From: Mercurialis annua
Taxonomy: Eukaryota; Streptophyta; Magnoliopsida; Malpighiales; Euphorbiaceae
Reading direction: 5' to 3'
DNA: 64,000 nt
Assembly (NCBI RefSeq): GCF_937616625.2
Contig: NC_065575.1
Coordinates: 30,007,001 to 30,071,000 of the forward strand
Below, in pieces: positions 48,082 through 61,900 of this stretch. The position numbers and the translations under genes were made by a program. Each line of letters opens with the position of its first letter. The first letter of the stretch is position 1. The notes below the pieces were generated by a model. That model did no database searches and had not been told where the DNA came from. It saw only the letters and a list, made by a program, of their open reading frames with translations.

Positions 48082-50080
48082 GGTGAAACGTTTGAATTTG
48101 TTTCTCAACGTTTATAACGTTTGGCTTAAATCGCTAAAATGTGCAACGTTTGGATTTGTTTCATAACTTTTGCGAACGTTTAGCTTAAATTGCTAAGAAT
48201 GGGAAACACTTGGATTTGTTTCGTAACATTTGTAAACTTTTTGCTTAAATCGCTAAAAAGGTGAAACATTTGGATTTTTTTTGTAACGTTTGGCTTAAAT
48301 CGCTAAAAAGGTGAAACGTTTGGATTTGTTTCGTAACGTTTTAAACGTTTGGATTGGTTTCGTAACGTTTTAAACGTTTGGATTTGTTTCTTAACATTTT
48401 TAAACGTTTGGTTTAATTTGCTAAAAACGGGAAATCTTTTGATTTGTTTAGTAACGTTTTATACGTTTGGATTGGTTTCGTAACGTTTTAAACGTTTGGA
48501 TTTGTTTCTTAACATTTTTAAACGTTTGGCTTAAATTGCTAAAAACGGGAAATCTTTTGATTTGTTTAGTAATGTTTTATACGTTTGGATTGGTTTCGTA
48601 ACGTTTTAAACGTTTGACTTAAATCGTTAAAAAGGTGACACATTTGGTTTTGTTTCGTAATGTTTGTAAATGTTTGGCTTCAATCGCTTAAGAGGTGAAA
48701 CGTTCGGTTTTGTTTCTTAACGTTTTTAAACGTTTGGCTTAAATCGCTAAAAATGTGAAATGTTTGGATTTGTTTCGAAACTTTTTAAACGTTTGGATTT
48801 GTTTCGTAACGTTTTAAACTTTTCGCTTAAATCGCTAAAAATGTGAAACATTTGGATTTGTTTTGTAAAGATTGTAAACGTTTGGCTTAAATTGCTAAAA
48901 AGATGAAACGTTTGGTTTTGTTTCGCAACGTTTGTATACGTTAGGCTTAAATTGTTAAATAGGCGAAACATTTGGATTTGTTTCGTAACATTTGTAAACG
49001 TTTGGATTCGTTTCGTAACGTTTTAAACGTTTTGCTTAAATCGCTAAAAAGGGGAAACGTCGGGCTTAAATAGCTAAAAAGGTGAAACGTTTGAATTTGT
49101 TTCTCAACGTTTATAACGTTTGGCTTAAATCGCTAAAATGTGCAACGTTTGGATTTGTTTCATAACTTTTGCGAACGTTTAGCTTAAATTGCTAAGAATG
49201 GGAAACACTTGGATTTGTTTCGTAACATTTGTAAACTTTTTGCTTAAATCGCTAAAAAGGTGAAACATTTGGATTTTTTTTGTAACGTTTGGCTTAAATC
49301 GCTAAAAAGGTGAAACGTTTGGATTTGTTTCGTAACGTTTTAAACGTTTGGATTGGTTTCGTAACGTTTTAAACGTTTGGATTTGTTTCTTAACATTTTT
49401 AAACGTTTGGTTTAATTTGCTAAAAACGGGAAATCTTTTGATTTGTTTAGTAACGTTTTATACGTTTGGATTGGTTTCGTAACGTTTTAAACGTTTGGAT
49501 TTGTTTCTTAACATTTTTAAACGTTTGGCTTAAATTGCTAAAAACGGGAAATCTTTTGATTTGTTTAGTAACGTTTTATACGTTTGGATTGGTTTCGTAA
49601 CGTTTTAAACGTTTGACTTAAATCGTTAAAAAGGTGACACATTTGGTTTTGTTTCGTAATGTTTGTAAATGTTTGGCTTCAATCGCTTAAGAGGTGAAAC
49701 GTTCGGTTTTGTTTCTTAACGTTTTTAAACGTTTGGCTTAAATCGCTAAAAATGTGAAATGTTTGGATTTGTTTCGAAACTTTTTAAACGTTTGGATTTG
49801 TTTCGTAAAGTTTTAAACTTTTCGCTTAAATCGCTAAAAATGTGAAACATTTGGATTTGTTTTGTAAAGATTGTAAACGTTTGGCTTAAATTGCTAAAAA
49901 GATGAAACGTTTGGTTTTGTTTCGCAACGTTTGTATACGTTAGGCTTAAATTGTTAAATAGGCGAAACATTTGGATTTGTTTCGTAACATTTGTAAACGT
50001 TTGGATTCGTTTCGTAACGTTTTAAACGTTTTGCTTAAATCGCTAAAAAGGGGAAACGTCGGGCTTAAATAGCTAAAAAG
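48082..50080. repeat. Two near-identical 999-bp tandem copies
   Basis: GGTGAAACGTTTGAATTTG followed by TTTCTCAACG occurs at 48082, 49081 and 50080, exactly 999 bp apart. Both full copies share a rare junction (AAACGTCGGGCTTAAATAGC) and a nested ~119-bp duplication of the ACGGGAAATC pair. I noticed one difference between them (TCGTAACG near 48805 versus TCGTAAAG near 49804). A third copy is cut off near 50155. Confidence 0.9.
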
Positions 50081-52639
50081 GTGAAACGTTTGAATTTGTT
50101 TCTCAACGTTTATAACGTTTGGCTTAAATCGCTAAAATGTGCAACGTTTGGATTTATTTCGTAATGTTCTTAAACGTTTTGCTTCAATCGCTAAAAAGGT
50201 GAAATGTTTGGATTTGTTTGATAACGTTTGTAAACGTTTGGCTTAAATCGCCAAAAGGGTAAACGTTTGGATTTATTTCGTAATGTTCTTAAACGTTTGG
50301 CTTAACTCGCTAAAAAGGTGAAACGTTTGGATTTGTTTCGTATCATTTTAAACGTTTGGATCGGTTTCGTAACGTTTTACACGTTTGGCTTAATTCACTA
50401 AAAAGGTGAAACATTTAGATTTGTTTCGTAATGTTTGTAAATGTTTGGCTTAAATCGCTAAAAAGGTGAAACGTTTAGATTTGTTACGTAACCTTTGTAA
50501 ATGTTTGGCTTAAATTGCTAAAAGGTGAAATGTTTGGATTTGTTTTGAAACGTTCGTAAACGTTTGGCTTAAATCATTAAAAAGGTGAAACGTCTGGATT
50601 TGTTTCGTAACGTTCGTAAACGTTTCGCTTAAATCGCTACAAGGGTGAAAAGTTTTGATTGGTTTCGTAACATTTTTAATGTTTGGCTTCAATCGCTAAA
50701 AAGGTGAAACGTTTGGATTTGTTTCTTAACGTTTATAACGTTTGGCTTAAATCGTAAAAATGTGAAACATTTGGATTTGTTTCATAACGTTTGTGAATGT
50801 TTAGCTTAAATTGCTAAGAATGGGAAACACTTGGATTTGTTTCGTAACATTTGTAAACTTTTGGCTTAAATCGCTAAAAAGGTGAAACATTTGGATTTTT
50901 TTTGTAACGTTTGGCTTAAATCGCTAAAAAGGTGAAACGTTTGGATTTGTTTCGTAACGTTTTAAACGTTTGGATTGGTTTCGCAACGTTTTAAACGTTT
51001 GGATTTGTTTCTTAACATTTTTAAACGTTTGGCTTAAATTGCTAAAAATGGGAAATCTTTTGATTTGTTTAGTAACGTTTTATACGTTTGGATTGGTTTC
51101 GTAACGTTTTAAACGTTTGACTTAAATCGCTAAAAAGGTGACACGTTTGGTTTTGTTTCGTAATGTTTGTAAATGTTTGGCTTCAATCGCTTAAGAGGTG
51201 AAACGTTCGGTTTTGTTTCTTAACGTTTTTAAACATTTGGCTTAAATCGCTAAAAATGTGAAATGTTTGGATTTGTTTCGAAACTTTTTAAACGTTTGGA
51301 TTTGTTTCGTAACGTTTTAAACTTTTCGCTTAAATCGCTAAAAATGTGAAACATTTGGATTTGTTTTGTAAAGATTGTAAACGTTTGGCTTAAATTGCTA
51401 AAAAGATGAAACGTTTGGTTTTGTTTCGCAACGTTTGTATACGTTTGGCTTAAATTGTTAAATAGGCGAAACATTTGGATTTGTTTCGTAACATTTGCAA
51501 ACGTTTGGATTCGTTTCGTAACGTTTTAAACGTTTTGCTTAAATCGCTAAAAAGGGGAAACGTCTGGCTTAAATCGGTAAAAAGGTGAAATGTTTTGATT
51601 TGTTTTATAACGTTTGGCTTAAATCGCCAAAAGGGTAAACGTTTGGATTTATTTCGTAATGTTCTTAAACGTTTCGCTTAAATCGCCAAAAGGGTAAACG
51701 TTTGGATTTATTTCGTAATGTTCTTAAACGTTTGGCTTAAGTCACTAAAAAGGTGAAACGTTTGGATTTGTTTCGTATCATTTTTAATGTTTGGACCGGT
51801 TTCGTAACGTTTTAAACGTTTGGCTTAAATCACTAAAAAGGGGAAACATTTAGATTTGTTTCGTAATGTTTGTAAATGTTTGGCTTAAATCGCTAAAAAG
51901 GTGAAACGTTTAGATTTGTTACGTAACCTTTGTAAATGTTTGGCTTAAATTGCTAAAAGGTGAAATGTTTGGATTTTTTTTGAAATGTTCGTAAACGTTT
52001 GGCTTAAATCATTAAAAAGGTGAAACGTCTGGATTTGTTTCGTAACGTTCGTAAACGTTTCGCTTAAATCGCTACAAGGGTGAAAAGTTTTGATTGGTTT
52101 CGTAACGTTTTTAATGTTTGGCTTCAATCGCTAAAAAGGTGAAACGTTTGGATTTGTTTCTTAACGTTTATAACGTTTGGCTTAAATCGTAAAAATGTGA
52201 AACGTTTGGATTTGTTTCATAACGTTTGTGAATGTTTAGCTTAAATTGCTAAGAATGGGAAACACTTGGATTTGTTTCGTAACATTTGTAAACTTTTGGC
52301 TTAAATCGCTAAAAAGGTGAAACATTTGGATTTTTTTTGTAACGTTTGGCTTAAATCGCTAAAAAGGTGAAACGTTTGGATTTGTTTCGTAACGTTTTAA
52401 ACGTTTGGATTTGTTTCGTAACGTTTTAAACGTTTGGATTTATTTCTTAACATTTTTAAACGTTTGGCTTAAATTGCTAAAAACGGGAAATCTTTTGATT
52501 TGTTTAGTAACGTTTTATACGTTTGGATTGGTTTCGTAACGTTTTAAACGTTTGACTTAAATCGCTAAAAAGGTGACACGTTTGGTTTTGTTTCGTAATG
52601 TTTGTAAATGTTAGGCTTCAATCGCTTAAGAGGTGAAAC

Positions 52640-55010
52640 GTTCGGTTTTGTTTCTTAATGTTTTTAAACGTTTGGCTTAAATCGCTAAAAATGTAAAATG
52701 TTTGGATTTGTTTCGAAACTTTTTAAACGTTTGGATTTGTTTCCTAACGTTTTAAACTTTTCGCTTAAATCGCTAAAAATGTGAAACATTTGGATTTGTT
52801 TTGTAAAGATTGTAAACGTTTGGCTTAAATTGCTAAAAAGATGAAACGTTTGGTTTTGTTTCACAATGTTTGTATATGTTTGGCTTAAATTGTTAAATAG
52901 GCGAAACATTTGGATTTGTTTCGTAACATTTGTAAACGTTTGGATTCGTTTCGTAACGTTTTAACCGTTTTGCTTAAATCGCTAAAAAGGGGAAACATCT
53001 GGCTTAAATCGCTAAAAAGGTGAAATGTTTTGATTTGTTTCATAACGTTTGTAAACTTTTTGCTTAAGTCACTAAAAAGGTGAAACGTTTGGATTTGTTT
53101 CGTATCATTTTAAACGTTTGGATCGGTTTCGTAACATTTTAAACGTTTGGCTTAAATCGCTAAAAAGGGGAAACATTTAGATTTGTTTCGTAATGTTTGT
53201 AAATGTTTGGCTTAAATCTCTAAAAAGGTGAAACGTTTAGATTTGTTATGTAACCTTTGTAAATGTTTGGCTTAAATTGCTAAAAGGTGAAATGTTTGGA
53301 TTTGTTTTGAAACGTTCGTAAACGTTTGGCTTAAATCATTAAAAAGGTGAAACGTCTGGATTTGTTTCGTAACGTTTGTAAACGTTTCGCTTAAATCGCT
53401 ACAAGGGTGAAAAGTTTTGATTGGTTTCGTAACATTTTTAATGTTTGGCTTCAATCGCTAAAAAGGTGAAACGTTTGGATTTGTTTCTTAACGTTTATAA
53501 CGTTTGGCTTAAATCGTAAAAATGTGAAACGTTTGGATTTGTTTCATAACGTTTGTGAATGTTTAGCTTAAATTGCTAAGAATGGGAAACACTTGGATTT
53601 GTTTCGTAACATTTGTAAACTTTTGGCTTAAATCGCTAAAAAGGTGAAACATTTGGATTTTTTTTTGTAACGTTTGGCTTAAATCGCTAAAAAGGTGAAA
53701 CGTTTGGATTTGTTTCGTAACGTTTTAAACGTTTGGATTGGTTTCGTAACGTTTTAAACGTTTGACTTAAATCGCTAAAAAGGTGACACGTTTGGTTTTG
53801 TTTTGTAATGTTTGTAAATGTTAGGCTTCAATCGCTTAAGAGGTGAAACGTTCGGTTTTGTTTCTTAATGTTTTTAAACGTTTGGCTTAAATCGCTAAAA
53901 ATGTGAAATGTTTGGATTTGTTTCGAAACTTTTTAAACGTTTGGATTTGTTTCCTAACGTTTTAAACTTTTCGCTTAAATCGCTAAAAATGTGAAACATT
54001 TGGATTTGTTTTGTAAAGATTGTAAACGTTTGGCTTAAATTGCTAAAAAGATGAAACGTTTGGTTTTGTTTCACAATGTTTGTATACGTTTGGCTTAAAT
54101 TGTTAAATAGGCGAAACATTTGGATTTGTTTCGTAACATTTGTAAACGTTTGGATTCGTTTCGTAACGTTTTAACCGTTTTGCTTAAATCGCTAAAAAGG
54201 GGAAACGTCTGGCTTAAATCGCTAAAAAGGTGAAATGTTTTGATTTGTTTCATAACGTTTGTAAACTTTTTGCTTAAGTCACTAAAAAGGTGAAACGTTT
54301 GGATTTGTTTCGTATCATTTTAAACGTTTGGATCGGTTTCGTAACATTTTAAACGTTTGGCTTAAATCACTAAAAAGGGGAAACATTTAGATTTGTTTCG
54401 TAATGTTTGTAAATGTTTGGCTTAAATCTCTAAAAAGGTGAAACGTTTAGATTTGTTACGTAACCTTTGTAAATGTTTGGCTTAAATTGCTAAAAGGTGA
54501 AATGTTTGGATTTGTTTTGAAACGTTCGTAAACGTTTGGCTTAAATCATTAAAAAGGTGAAACGTCTGGATTTGTTTCGTAACGTTTGTAAACGTTTCGC
54601 TTAAATCGCTACAAGGGTGAAAAGTTTTGATTGGTTTCGTAACATTTTTAATGTTTGGCTTCAATCGCTAAAAAGGTGAAACGTTTGGATTTGTTTCTTA
54701 ACGTTTATAACGTTTGGCTTAAATCGTAAAAATGTGAAACGTTTGGATTTGTTTCATAACGTTTGTGAATGTTTAGCTTAAATTGCTAAGAATGGGAAAC
54801 ACTTGGATTTGTTTCGTAACATTTGTAAACTTTTGGCTTAAATCGCTAAAAAGGTGAAACATTTGGATTTTTTTTGTAACGTTTGGCTTAAATCGCTAAA
54901 AAGGTGAAACGTTTGGATTTGTTTCGTAACGTTTTAAACGTTTGGATTGGTTTCGTAACGTTTTAAACGTTTGGATTTGTTTCTTAACATTTTTAAACGT
55001 TTGGCTTAAA
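52640..55010. repeat. Two consecutive 1210-bp HOR variants
   Basis: The private variants TTAACCGTTTTGC (about 52962 and 54172), TTTCACAATG and TTTCCTAACG recur with a 1210-bp offset. Between them the ACGGGAAATC segment is missing (join near 53755), which accounts for a unit about 175 bp shorter than 1385. Confidence 0.8.
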
Positions 55011-55910
55011 TTGCTAAAAACGGGAAATCTTTTTGATTTGTTTAGTAACGTTTTATACGTTTGGATTGGTTTCGTAACGTTTTAAACGTTTGACTTAAAT
55101 CGCTAAAAAGGTGACACGTTTGGTTTTGTTTCGTAATGTTTGGCTTCAATCGCTTAAGAGGTGAAACGTTCGGTTTTGTTTCTTAACGTTTTTAACATTT
55201 GGCTTAAATCGCTAAAAATGTGAAATGTTTGGATTTGTTTCGAAACTTTTTAAATGTTTGGATTTGTTTCGTAACGTTTTAAACTTTTCGCTTAAATCGC
55301 TAAAAATGTGAAACATTTGGATTTGTTTTGTAAAGATTGTAAACGTTTGGCTTAAATTGCTAAAAAGATGAAACGTTTGGTTTTGTTTCGCAACGTTTGT
55401 ATACGTTTGGGTTAAATTGTTAAATAGGCGAAACATTTGGATTTGTTTCGTAACATTTGTAAACGTTTGGATTCGTTTCGTAACGTTTTAAACGTTTTGC
55501 TTAAATCGCTAAAAAGGGGAAACGTCTGGCTTAAATCGGTAAAAAGGTGAAATGTTTTGATTTGTTTTATAACGTTTGGCTTAAATCGCCAAAAGGGTAA
55601 ACGTTTGGATTTATTTCGTAATGTTCTTAAACGTTTCGCTTAAATCGCCAAAAGGGTAAACGTTTGGATTTATTTCGTAATGTTCTTAAACGTTTGGCTT
55701 AAGTCGCTAAAAAGGTGAAACGTTTGGATTTGTTTCGTATCATTTTAAATGTTTGGACCGGTTTCGTAACGTTTTAAACGTTTGGCTTAAATCACTAAAA
55801 AGGGGAAACATTTAGATTTGTTTCGTAATGTTTGTAAATGTTTGGCTTAAATCGCTAAAAAGGTGAAACGTTTAGATTTGTTACGTAACCTTTGTAAATG
55901 TTTGGCTTAA

Positions 55911-58900
55911 ATTGCTAAAAGGTGAAATGTTTGGATTTTTTTTGAAACGTTCGTAAACGTTTGGCTTAAATCATTAAAAAGGTGAAACGTCTGGATTTGT
56001 TTCGTAACGTTCGTAAACGTTTCGCTTAAATCGCTACAAGGGTGAAAAGTTTTGATTGGTTTCGTAACGTTTTTAATGTTTGGCTTCAATCGCTAAAAAG
56101 GTGAAACGTTTGGATTTGTTTCTTAACGTTTATAACGTTTGGCTTAAATCGTAAAAATGTGAAACGTTTGGATTTGTTTCATAACGTTTGTGAATGTTTA
56201 GCTTAAATTGCTAAGAATGGGAAACACTTGGATTTGTTTCGTAACATTTGTAAACTTTTGGCTTAAATCGCTAAAAAGGTGAAACATTTGGATTTTTTTT
56301 GTAACGTTTGGCTTAAATCGCTAAAAAGGTGAAACGTTTGGATTTGTTTCGTAACGTTTTAAACGTTTGGATTGGTTTCGTAACGTTTTAAACGTTTGGA
56401 TTTGTTTCTTAACATTTTTAAACGTTTGGCTTAAATTGCTAAAAACGGGAAATCTTTTGATTTGTTTAGTAACGTTTTATACGTTTGGATTGGTTTCGTA
56501 ACGTTTTAAACGTTTGACTTAAATCGCTAAAAAGGTGACACGTTTGGTTTTGTTTCGTAATGTTTGTAAATGTTTGGCTTCAATCGCTTAAGAGGTGAAA
56601 CGTTCGGTTTTGTTTCTTAACGTTTTTAAACGTTTGGCTTAAATCGCTAAAAATGTGAAATGTTTGGATTTGTTTCGAAACTTTTTAAACGTTTGGATTT
56701 GTTTCGTAACGTTTTAAACTTTTCGCTTAAATCGCTAAAAATGCGAAACATTTGGATTTGTTTTGTAAAGATTGTAAACGTTTGGCTTAAATTGCTAAAA
56801 AGATGAAACGTTTGGTTTTGTTTCGCAACGTTTGTATGCGTTTGGCTTAAATTGTTAAATAGGCGAAATATTTGGATTTGTTTCGTAACATTTGAAAACG
56901 TTTGGATTCGTTTCGTAACGTTTTAAACGTTTTGCTTAAATCGCTAAAAAGGGGAAACGTCTAGCTTAAATCGCTAAAAAGGTGAAATGTTTGGATTTGT
57001 TTTATAACGTTTGTAAACGTTTGGCTTAAATCGCCAAAAGGGTAAACGTTTGGATTTATTTCGTAATGCTCTTAAACGTTTGGCTTAAGTCGCTAAAAAG
57101 GTGAAACGTTTGGATTTGTTTCGTATCATTTTAAATGTTTGGACCGGTTTCGTAACGTTTTAAACGTTTGGCTTAAATCACTAAAAAGGTGAAACGTTTA
57201 GGTTTGTTTCGTAATGTTTGTAAATGTTTGGCTTAAATCGCTAAAAAGGTGAAACGTTTAGATTTGTTACGTAACCTTTGTAAATGTTTGGTTTAAATTG
57301 CTAAAAGGTGAAATGTTTGGATTTGTTTTGAAACGTTCGTAAACGTTTGGCTTAAATCATTAAAAAGGTGAAACGTCTGGATTTGTTTCGTAACGTTCGT
57401 AAACATTTCGCTTAAAACGCTACAAGGGTGAAAAGTTTTGAATGGTTTCGTAACGTTTTTAATGTTTGGCTTTAATCGCTAAAAAGGTGAAACGTTTTGA
57501 TTTGTTTCTTAACGTTTATAACGTTTGGCTTAAATCGTAAAAATGTGAAACGTTTGGATTTGTTTCATAACGTTTGTGAATGTTTAGCTTAAATTGCTAA
57601 GAATGGGAAACACTTGGATTTGTTTCGTAACATTTGTAAACTTTTGGCTTAAATCGCTAAAAAGGTGAAACATTTGGATTTTTTTGTAACGTTTGGCTTA
57701 AATCGCTAAAAAGGTGAAACGTTTGGATTTGTTTCGTAACGTTTTAAACGTTTGGATTGGTTTCGTAACGATTTAAACGTTTGGATTTGTTTCTTAACAT
57801 TTTTAAACGTTTGGCTTAAATTGCTAAAAACGGGAAATCTTTTGATTTGTTTAGTAACGTTTTATACGTTTGGATTGATTTCGTAACGTTTTAAACGTTT
57901 GACTTAAATCGCTAAAAAGGTGACACGTTTGGTTTTGTTTCGTAATGTTTGTAAATGTTTGGCTTCAATCGCTTAAGAGGTGAAACGTTCGGTTTTGTTT
58001 CTTAACGTTTTTAAACGTTTGGCTTAAATCGCTAAAAATGTGAAATGTTTGGATTTGTTTCGAAACTTTTTAAACGTTTGGATTTGTTTCGTAACGTTTT
58101 AAACTTTTCGCTTAAATCGCTAAAAATGTGAAACATTTGGATTTGTTTTGTAAAGATTGTAAACGTTTGGCTTAAAGTGCTAAAAAGATGAAACGTTTGG
58201 TTTTGTTTCGCAACGTTTGTATACGTTTGGCTTAAATTGTTAAATAGGCGAAATATTTGGATTTGTTTCGTAACATTTGAAAACGTTTGGATTCGTTTCG
58301 TAACGTTTTAAACGTTTTGCTTAAATCGCTAAAAAGGGGAAACGTCTAGCTTAAATCGCTAAAAAGGTGAAATGTTTGGATTTGTTTTATAACGTTTGTA
58401 AACGTTTGGCTTTAATCGCCAAAAGGGTAAACGTTTGGATTTATTTCGTAATGCTCTTAAACGTTTGGCTTAAGTCGCTAAATAGGTGAAACGTTTGGAT
58501 TTGTTTCGTATCATTTTAAATGTTTGGACCGGTTTCGTAACGTTTTAAACGTTTGGCTTAAATCACTAAAAAGGTGAAACGTTTAGGTTTGTTTCGTAAT
58601 GTTTGTAAATGTTTGGCTTAAATCGCTAAAAAGGTGAAACGTTTAGATTTGTTACGTAACCTTTGTAAATGTTTGGTTTAAATTGCTAAAAGGTGAAATG
58701 TTTGGATTTGTTTTGAAACGTTCGTAAACGTTTGGCTTAAATCATTAAAAAGGTGAAACGTCTGGATTTGTTTCGTAACGTTCGTAAACATTTCGCTTAA
58801 AACGCTACAAGGGTGAAAAGTTTTGAATGGTTTCGTAACGTTTTTAATGTTTGGCTTTAATCGCTAAAAAGGTGAAACGTTTTGATTTGTTTCTTAACGT

Positions 58901-61900
58901 TTATAACGTTTGGCTTAAATCGTAAAAATGTGAAACGTTTGGATTTGTTTCATAACGTTTGTGAATGTTTAGCTTAAATTGCTAAGAATGGGAAACACTT
59001 GGATTTGTTTCGTAACATTTGTAAACTTTTGGCTTAAATCGCTAAAAAGGTGAAACATTTGGATTTTTTTGTAACGTTTGGCTTAAATCGCTAAAAAGGT
59101 GAAACGTTTGGATTTGTTTCGTAACGTTTTAAACGTTTGGATTGGTTTCGTAACGATTTAAACGTTTGGATTTGTTTCTTAACATTTTTAAACGTTTGGC
59201 TTAAATTGCTAAAAACGGGAAATCTTTTGATTTGTTTAGTAACGTTTTATACGTTTGGATTGATTTCGTAACGTTTTAAACGTTTGACTTAAATCGCTAA
59301 AAAGGTGACACGTTTGGTTTTGTTTCGTAATGTTTGTAAATGTTTGGCTTCAATCGCTTAAGAGGTGAAACGTTCGGTTTTGTTTCTTAACGTTTTTAAA
59401 CGTTTGGCTTAAATCGCTAAAAATGTGAAATGTTTGGATTTGTTTCGAAACTTTTTAAACGTTTGGATTTGTTTCGTAACGTTTTAAACTTTTCGCTTAA
59501 ATCGCTAAAAATGTGAAACATTTGGATTTGTTTTGTAAAGATTGTAAACGTTTGGCTTAAAGTGCTAAAAAGATGAAACGTTTGGTTTTGTTTCGCAACG
59601 TTTGTATACGTTTGGCTTAAATTGTTAAATAGGCGAAATATTTGGATTTGTTTCGTAACATTTGAAAACGTTTGGATTCGTTTCGTAACGTTTTAAACGT
59701 TTTGCTTAAATCGCTAAAAAGGGGAAACGTCTAGCTTAAATCGCTAAAAAGGTGAAATGTTTGGATTTGTTTTATAACGTTTGTAAACGTTTGGCTTTAA
59801 TCGCCAAAAGGGTAAACGTTTGGATTTATTTCGTAATGCTCTTAAACGTTTGGCTTAAGTCGCTAAATAGGTGAAACGTTTGGATTTGTTTCGTATCATT
59901 TTAAATGTTTGGACCGGTTTCGTAACGTTTTAAACGTTTGGCTTAAATCACTAAAAAGGTGAAACGTTTAGGTTTGTTTCGTAATGTTTGTAAATGTTTG
60001 GCTTAAATCGCTAAAAAGGTGAAACGTTTAGATTTGTTACGTAACCTTTGTAAATGTTTGGTTTAAATTGCTAAAAGGTGAAATGTTTGGATTTGTTTTG
60101 AAACGTTCGTAAACGTTTGGCTTAAATCATTAAAAAGGTGAAACGTCTGGATTTGTTTCGTAACGTTCGTAAACGTTTCGCTTAAAACGCTACAAGGGTG
60201 AAAAGTTTTGATTGGTTTCGTAACGTTTTTAATGTTTGGCTTTAATCGCTAAAAAGGTGAAACGTTTTGATTTGTTTCTTAACGTTTATAACGTTTGGCT
60301 TAAATCGTATAAATGTGAAACGTTTGGATTTGTTTCATAACGTTTGTGAATGTTTAGCTTAAATTGCTAAGAATGGGAAACACTTGGATTTGTTTCGTAA
60401 CATTTGTAAACTTTTGGCTTAAATCGCTAAAAAGGTGAAACATTTGGATTTTTTTGTAACGTTTGGCTTAAATCGCTAAAAAGGTGAAACGTTTGGATTT
60501 GTTTCGTAACGTTTTAAACGTTTGGATTGGTTTCGTAACGTTTTAAACGTTTGGATTTGTTTCTTAACATTTTTAAACGTTTGGCTTAAATTGCTAAAAA
60601 CGGGAAATCTTTTGATTTGTTTAGTAACGTTTTATACGTTTGGATTGGTTTCGTAACGTTTTAAACGTTTGACTTAAATCGCTAAAAAGGTGACACGTTT
60701 GGTTTTGTTTCGTAATGTTTGTAAATGTTTGGCTTCAATCGCTTAAGAGGTGAAACGTTCGGTTTTGTTTCTTAACGTTTTTAAACGTTTGGCTTAAATC
60801 GCTAAAAATGTGAAATGTTTGGATTTGTTTCGAAACTTTTTAAACGTTTGGATTTGTTTCGTAACGTTTTAAACTTTTTGCTTAAATCGCTAAAAATGTG
60901 AAACATTTGGATTTGTTTTGTAAAGATTGTAAACGTTTAGCTTAAATTGCTAAAAAGATGAAACGTTTGGTTTTGTTTCGCAACGTTTGTATACGTTTGG
61001 CTTAAATTGTTAAATAGGCGAAATATTTGAATTTGTTTCGTAACATTTGAAAACGTTTGGATTCGTTTCGTAACGTTTTAAACGTTTTGCTTAAATCGCT
61101 AAAAAGGGGAAACGTCTAGCTTAAATCGCTAAAAAGGTGAAATGTTTGGATTTGTTTTATAACGTTTGTAAACGTTTGGCTTAAATCGCCAAAAGGGTAA
61201 ACGTTTGGATTTATTTCGTAATGCTCTTAAACGTTTGGCTTAAGTCGCTAAAAAGGTGAAACGTTTGGATTTGTTTCGTATCATTTTAAATGTTTGGACC
61301 GGTTTCGTAACGTTTTAAACGTTTGGCTTAAATCACTAAAAAGGTGAAACGTTTAGGTTTGTTTCGTAATGTTTGTAAATGTTTGGCTTAAATAACTAAA
61401 AAGGTGAAACGTTTGGATTTGTTACATAACCTTTGTGAATGTTTGGTTTAAATTGCTAAAAGGTGAAATGTTTGGATTTGTTTTGAAACGTTTGTAAACG
61501 TTTGGCTTAAATCATTAAAAAGGTGAAACGTCTGGATTTGTTTCGTAACGTTCGTAAACGTTTCGCTTAAATCGCTACAAGGGTGAAAAGTTTTGATTGG
61601 TTTCGTAACATTTTTAATGTTTGGCTTTAATCGCTAAAAAGGTGAAACGTTTTGATTTGTTTCTTAACGTTTATAACGTTTGGCTTAAATCGTAAAAATG
61701 TGAAACGTTTGGATTTGTTTCATAACGTTTGTGAATGTTTAGCTTAAATTGCTAAGAATGGGAAACACTTGGATTTGTTTCGTAACATTTGTAAACTTTT
61801 GGCTTAAATCGCTAAAAAGGTGAAACATTTGGATTTTTTTGTAACGTTTGGCTTAAATCGCTAAAAAGGTGAAACGTTTGGATTTGTTTCGTAACGTTTT

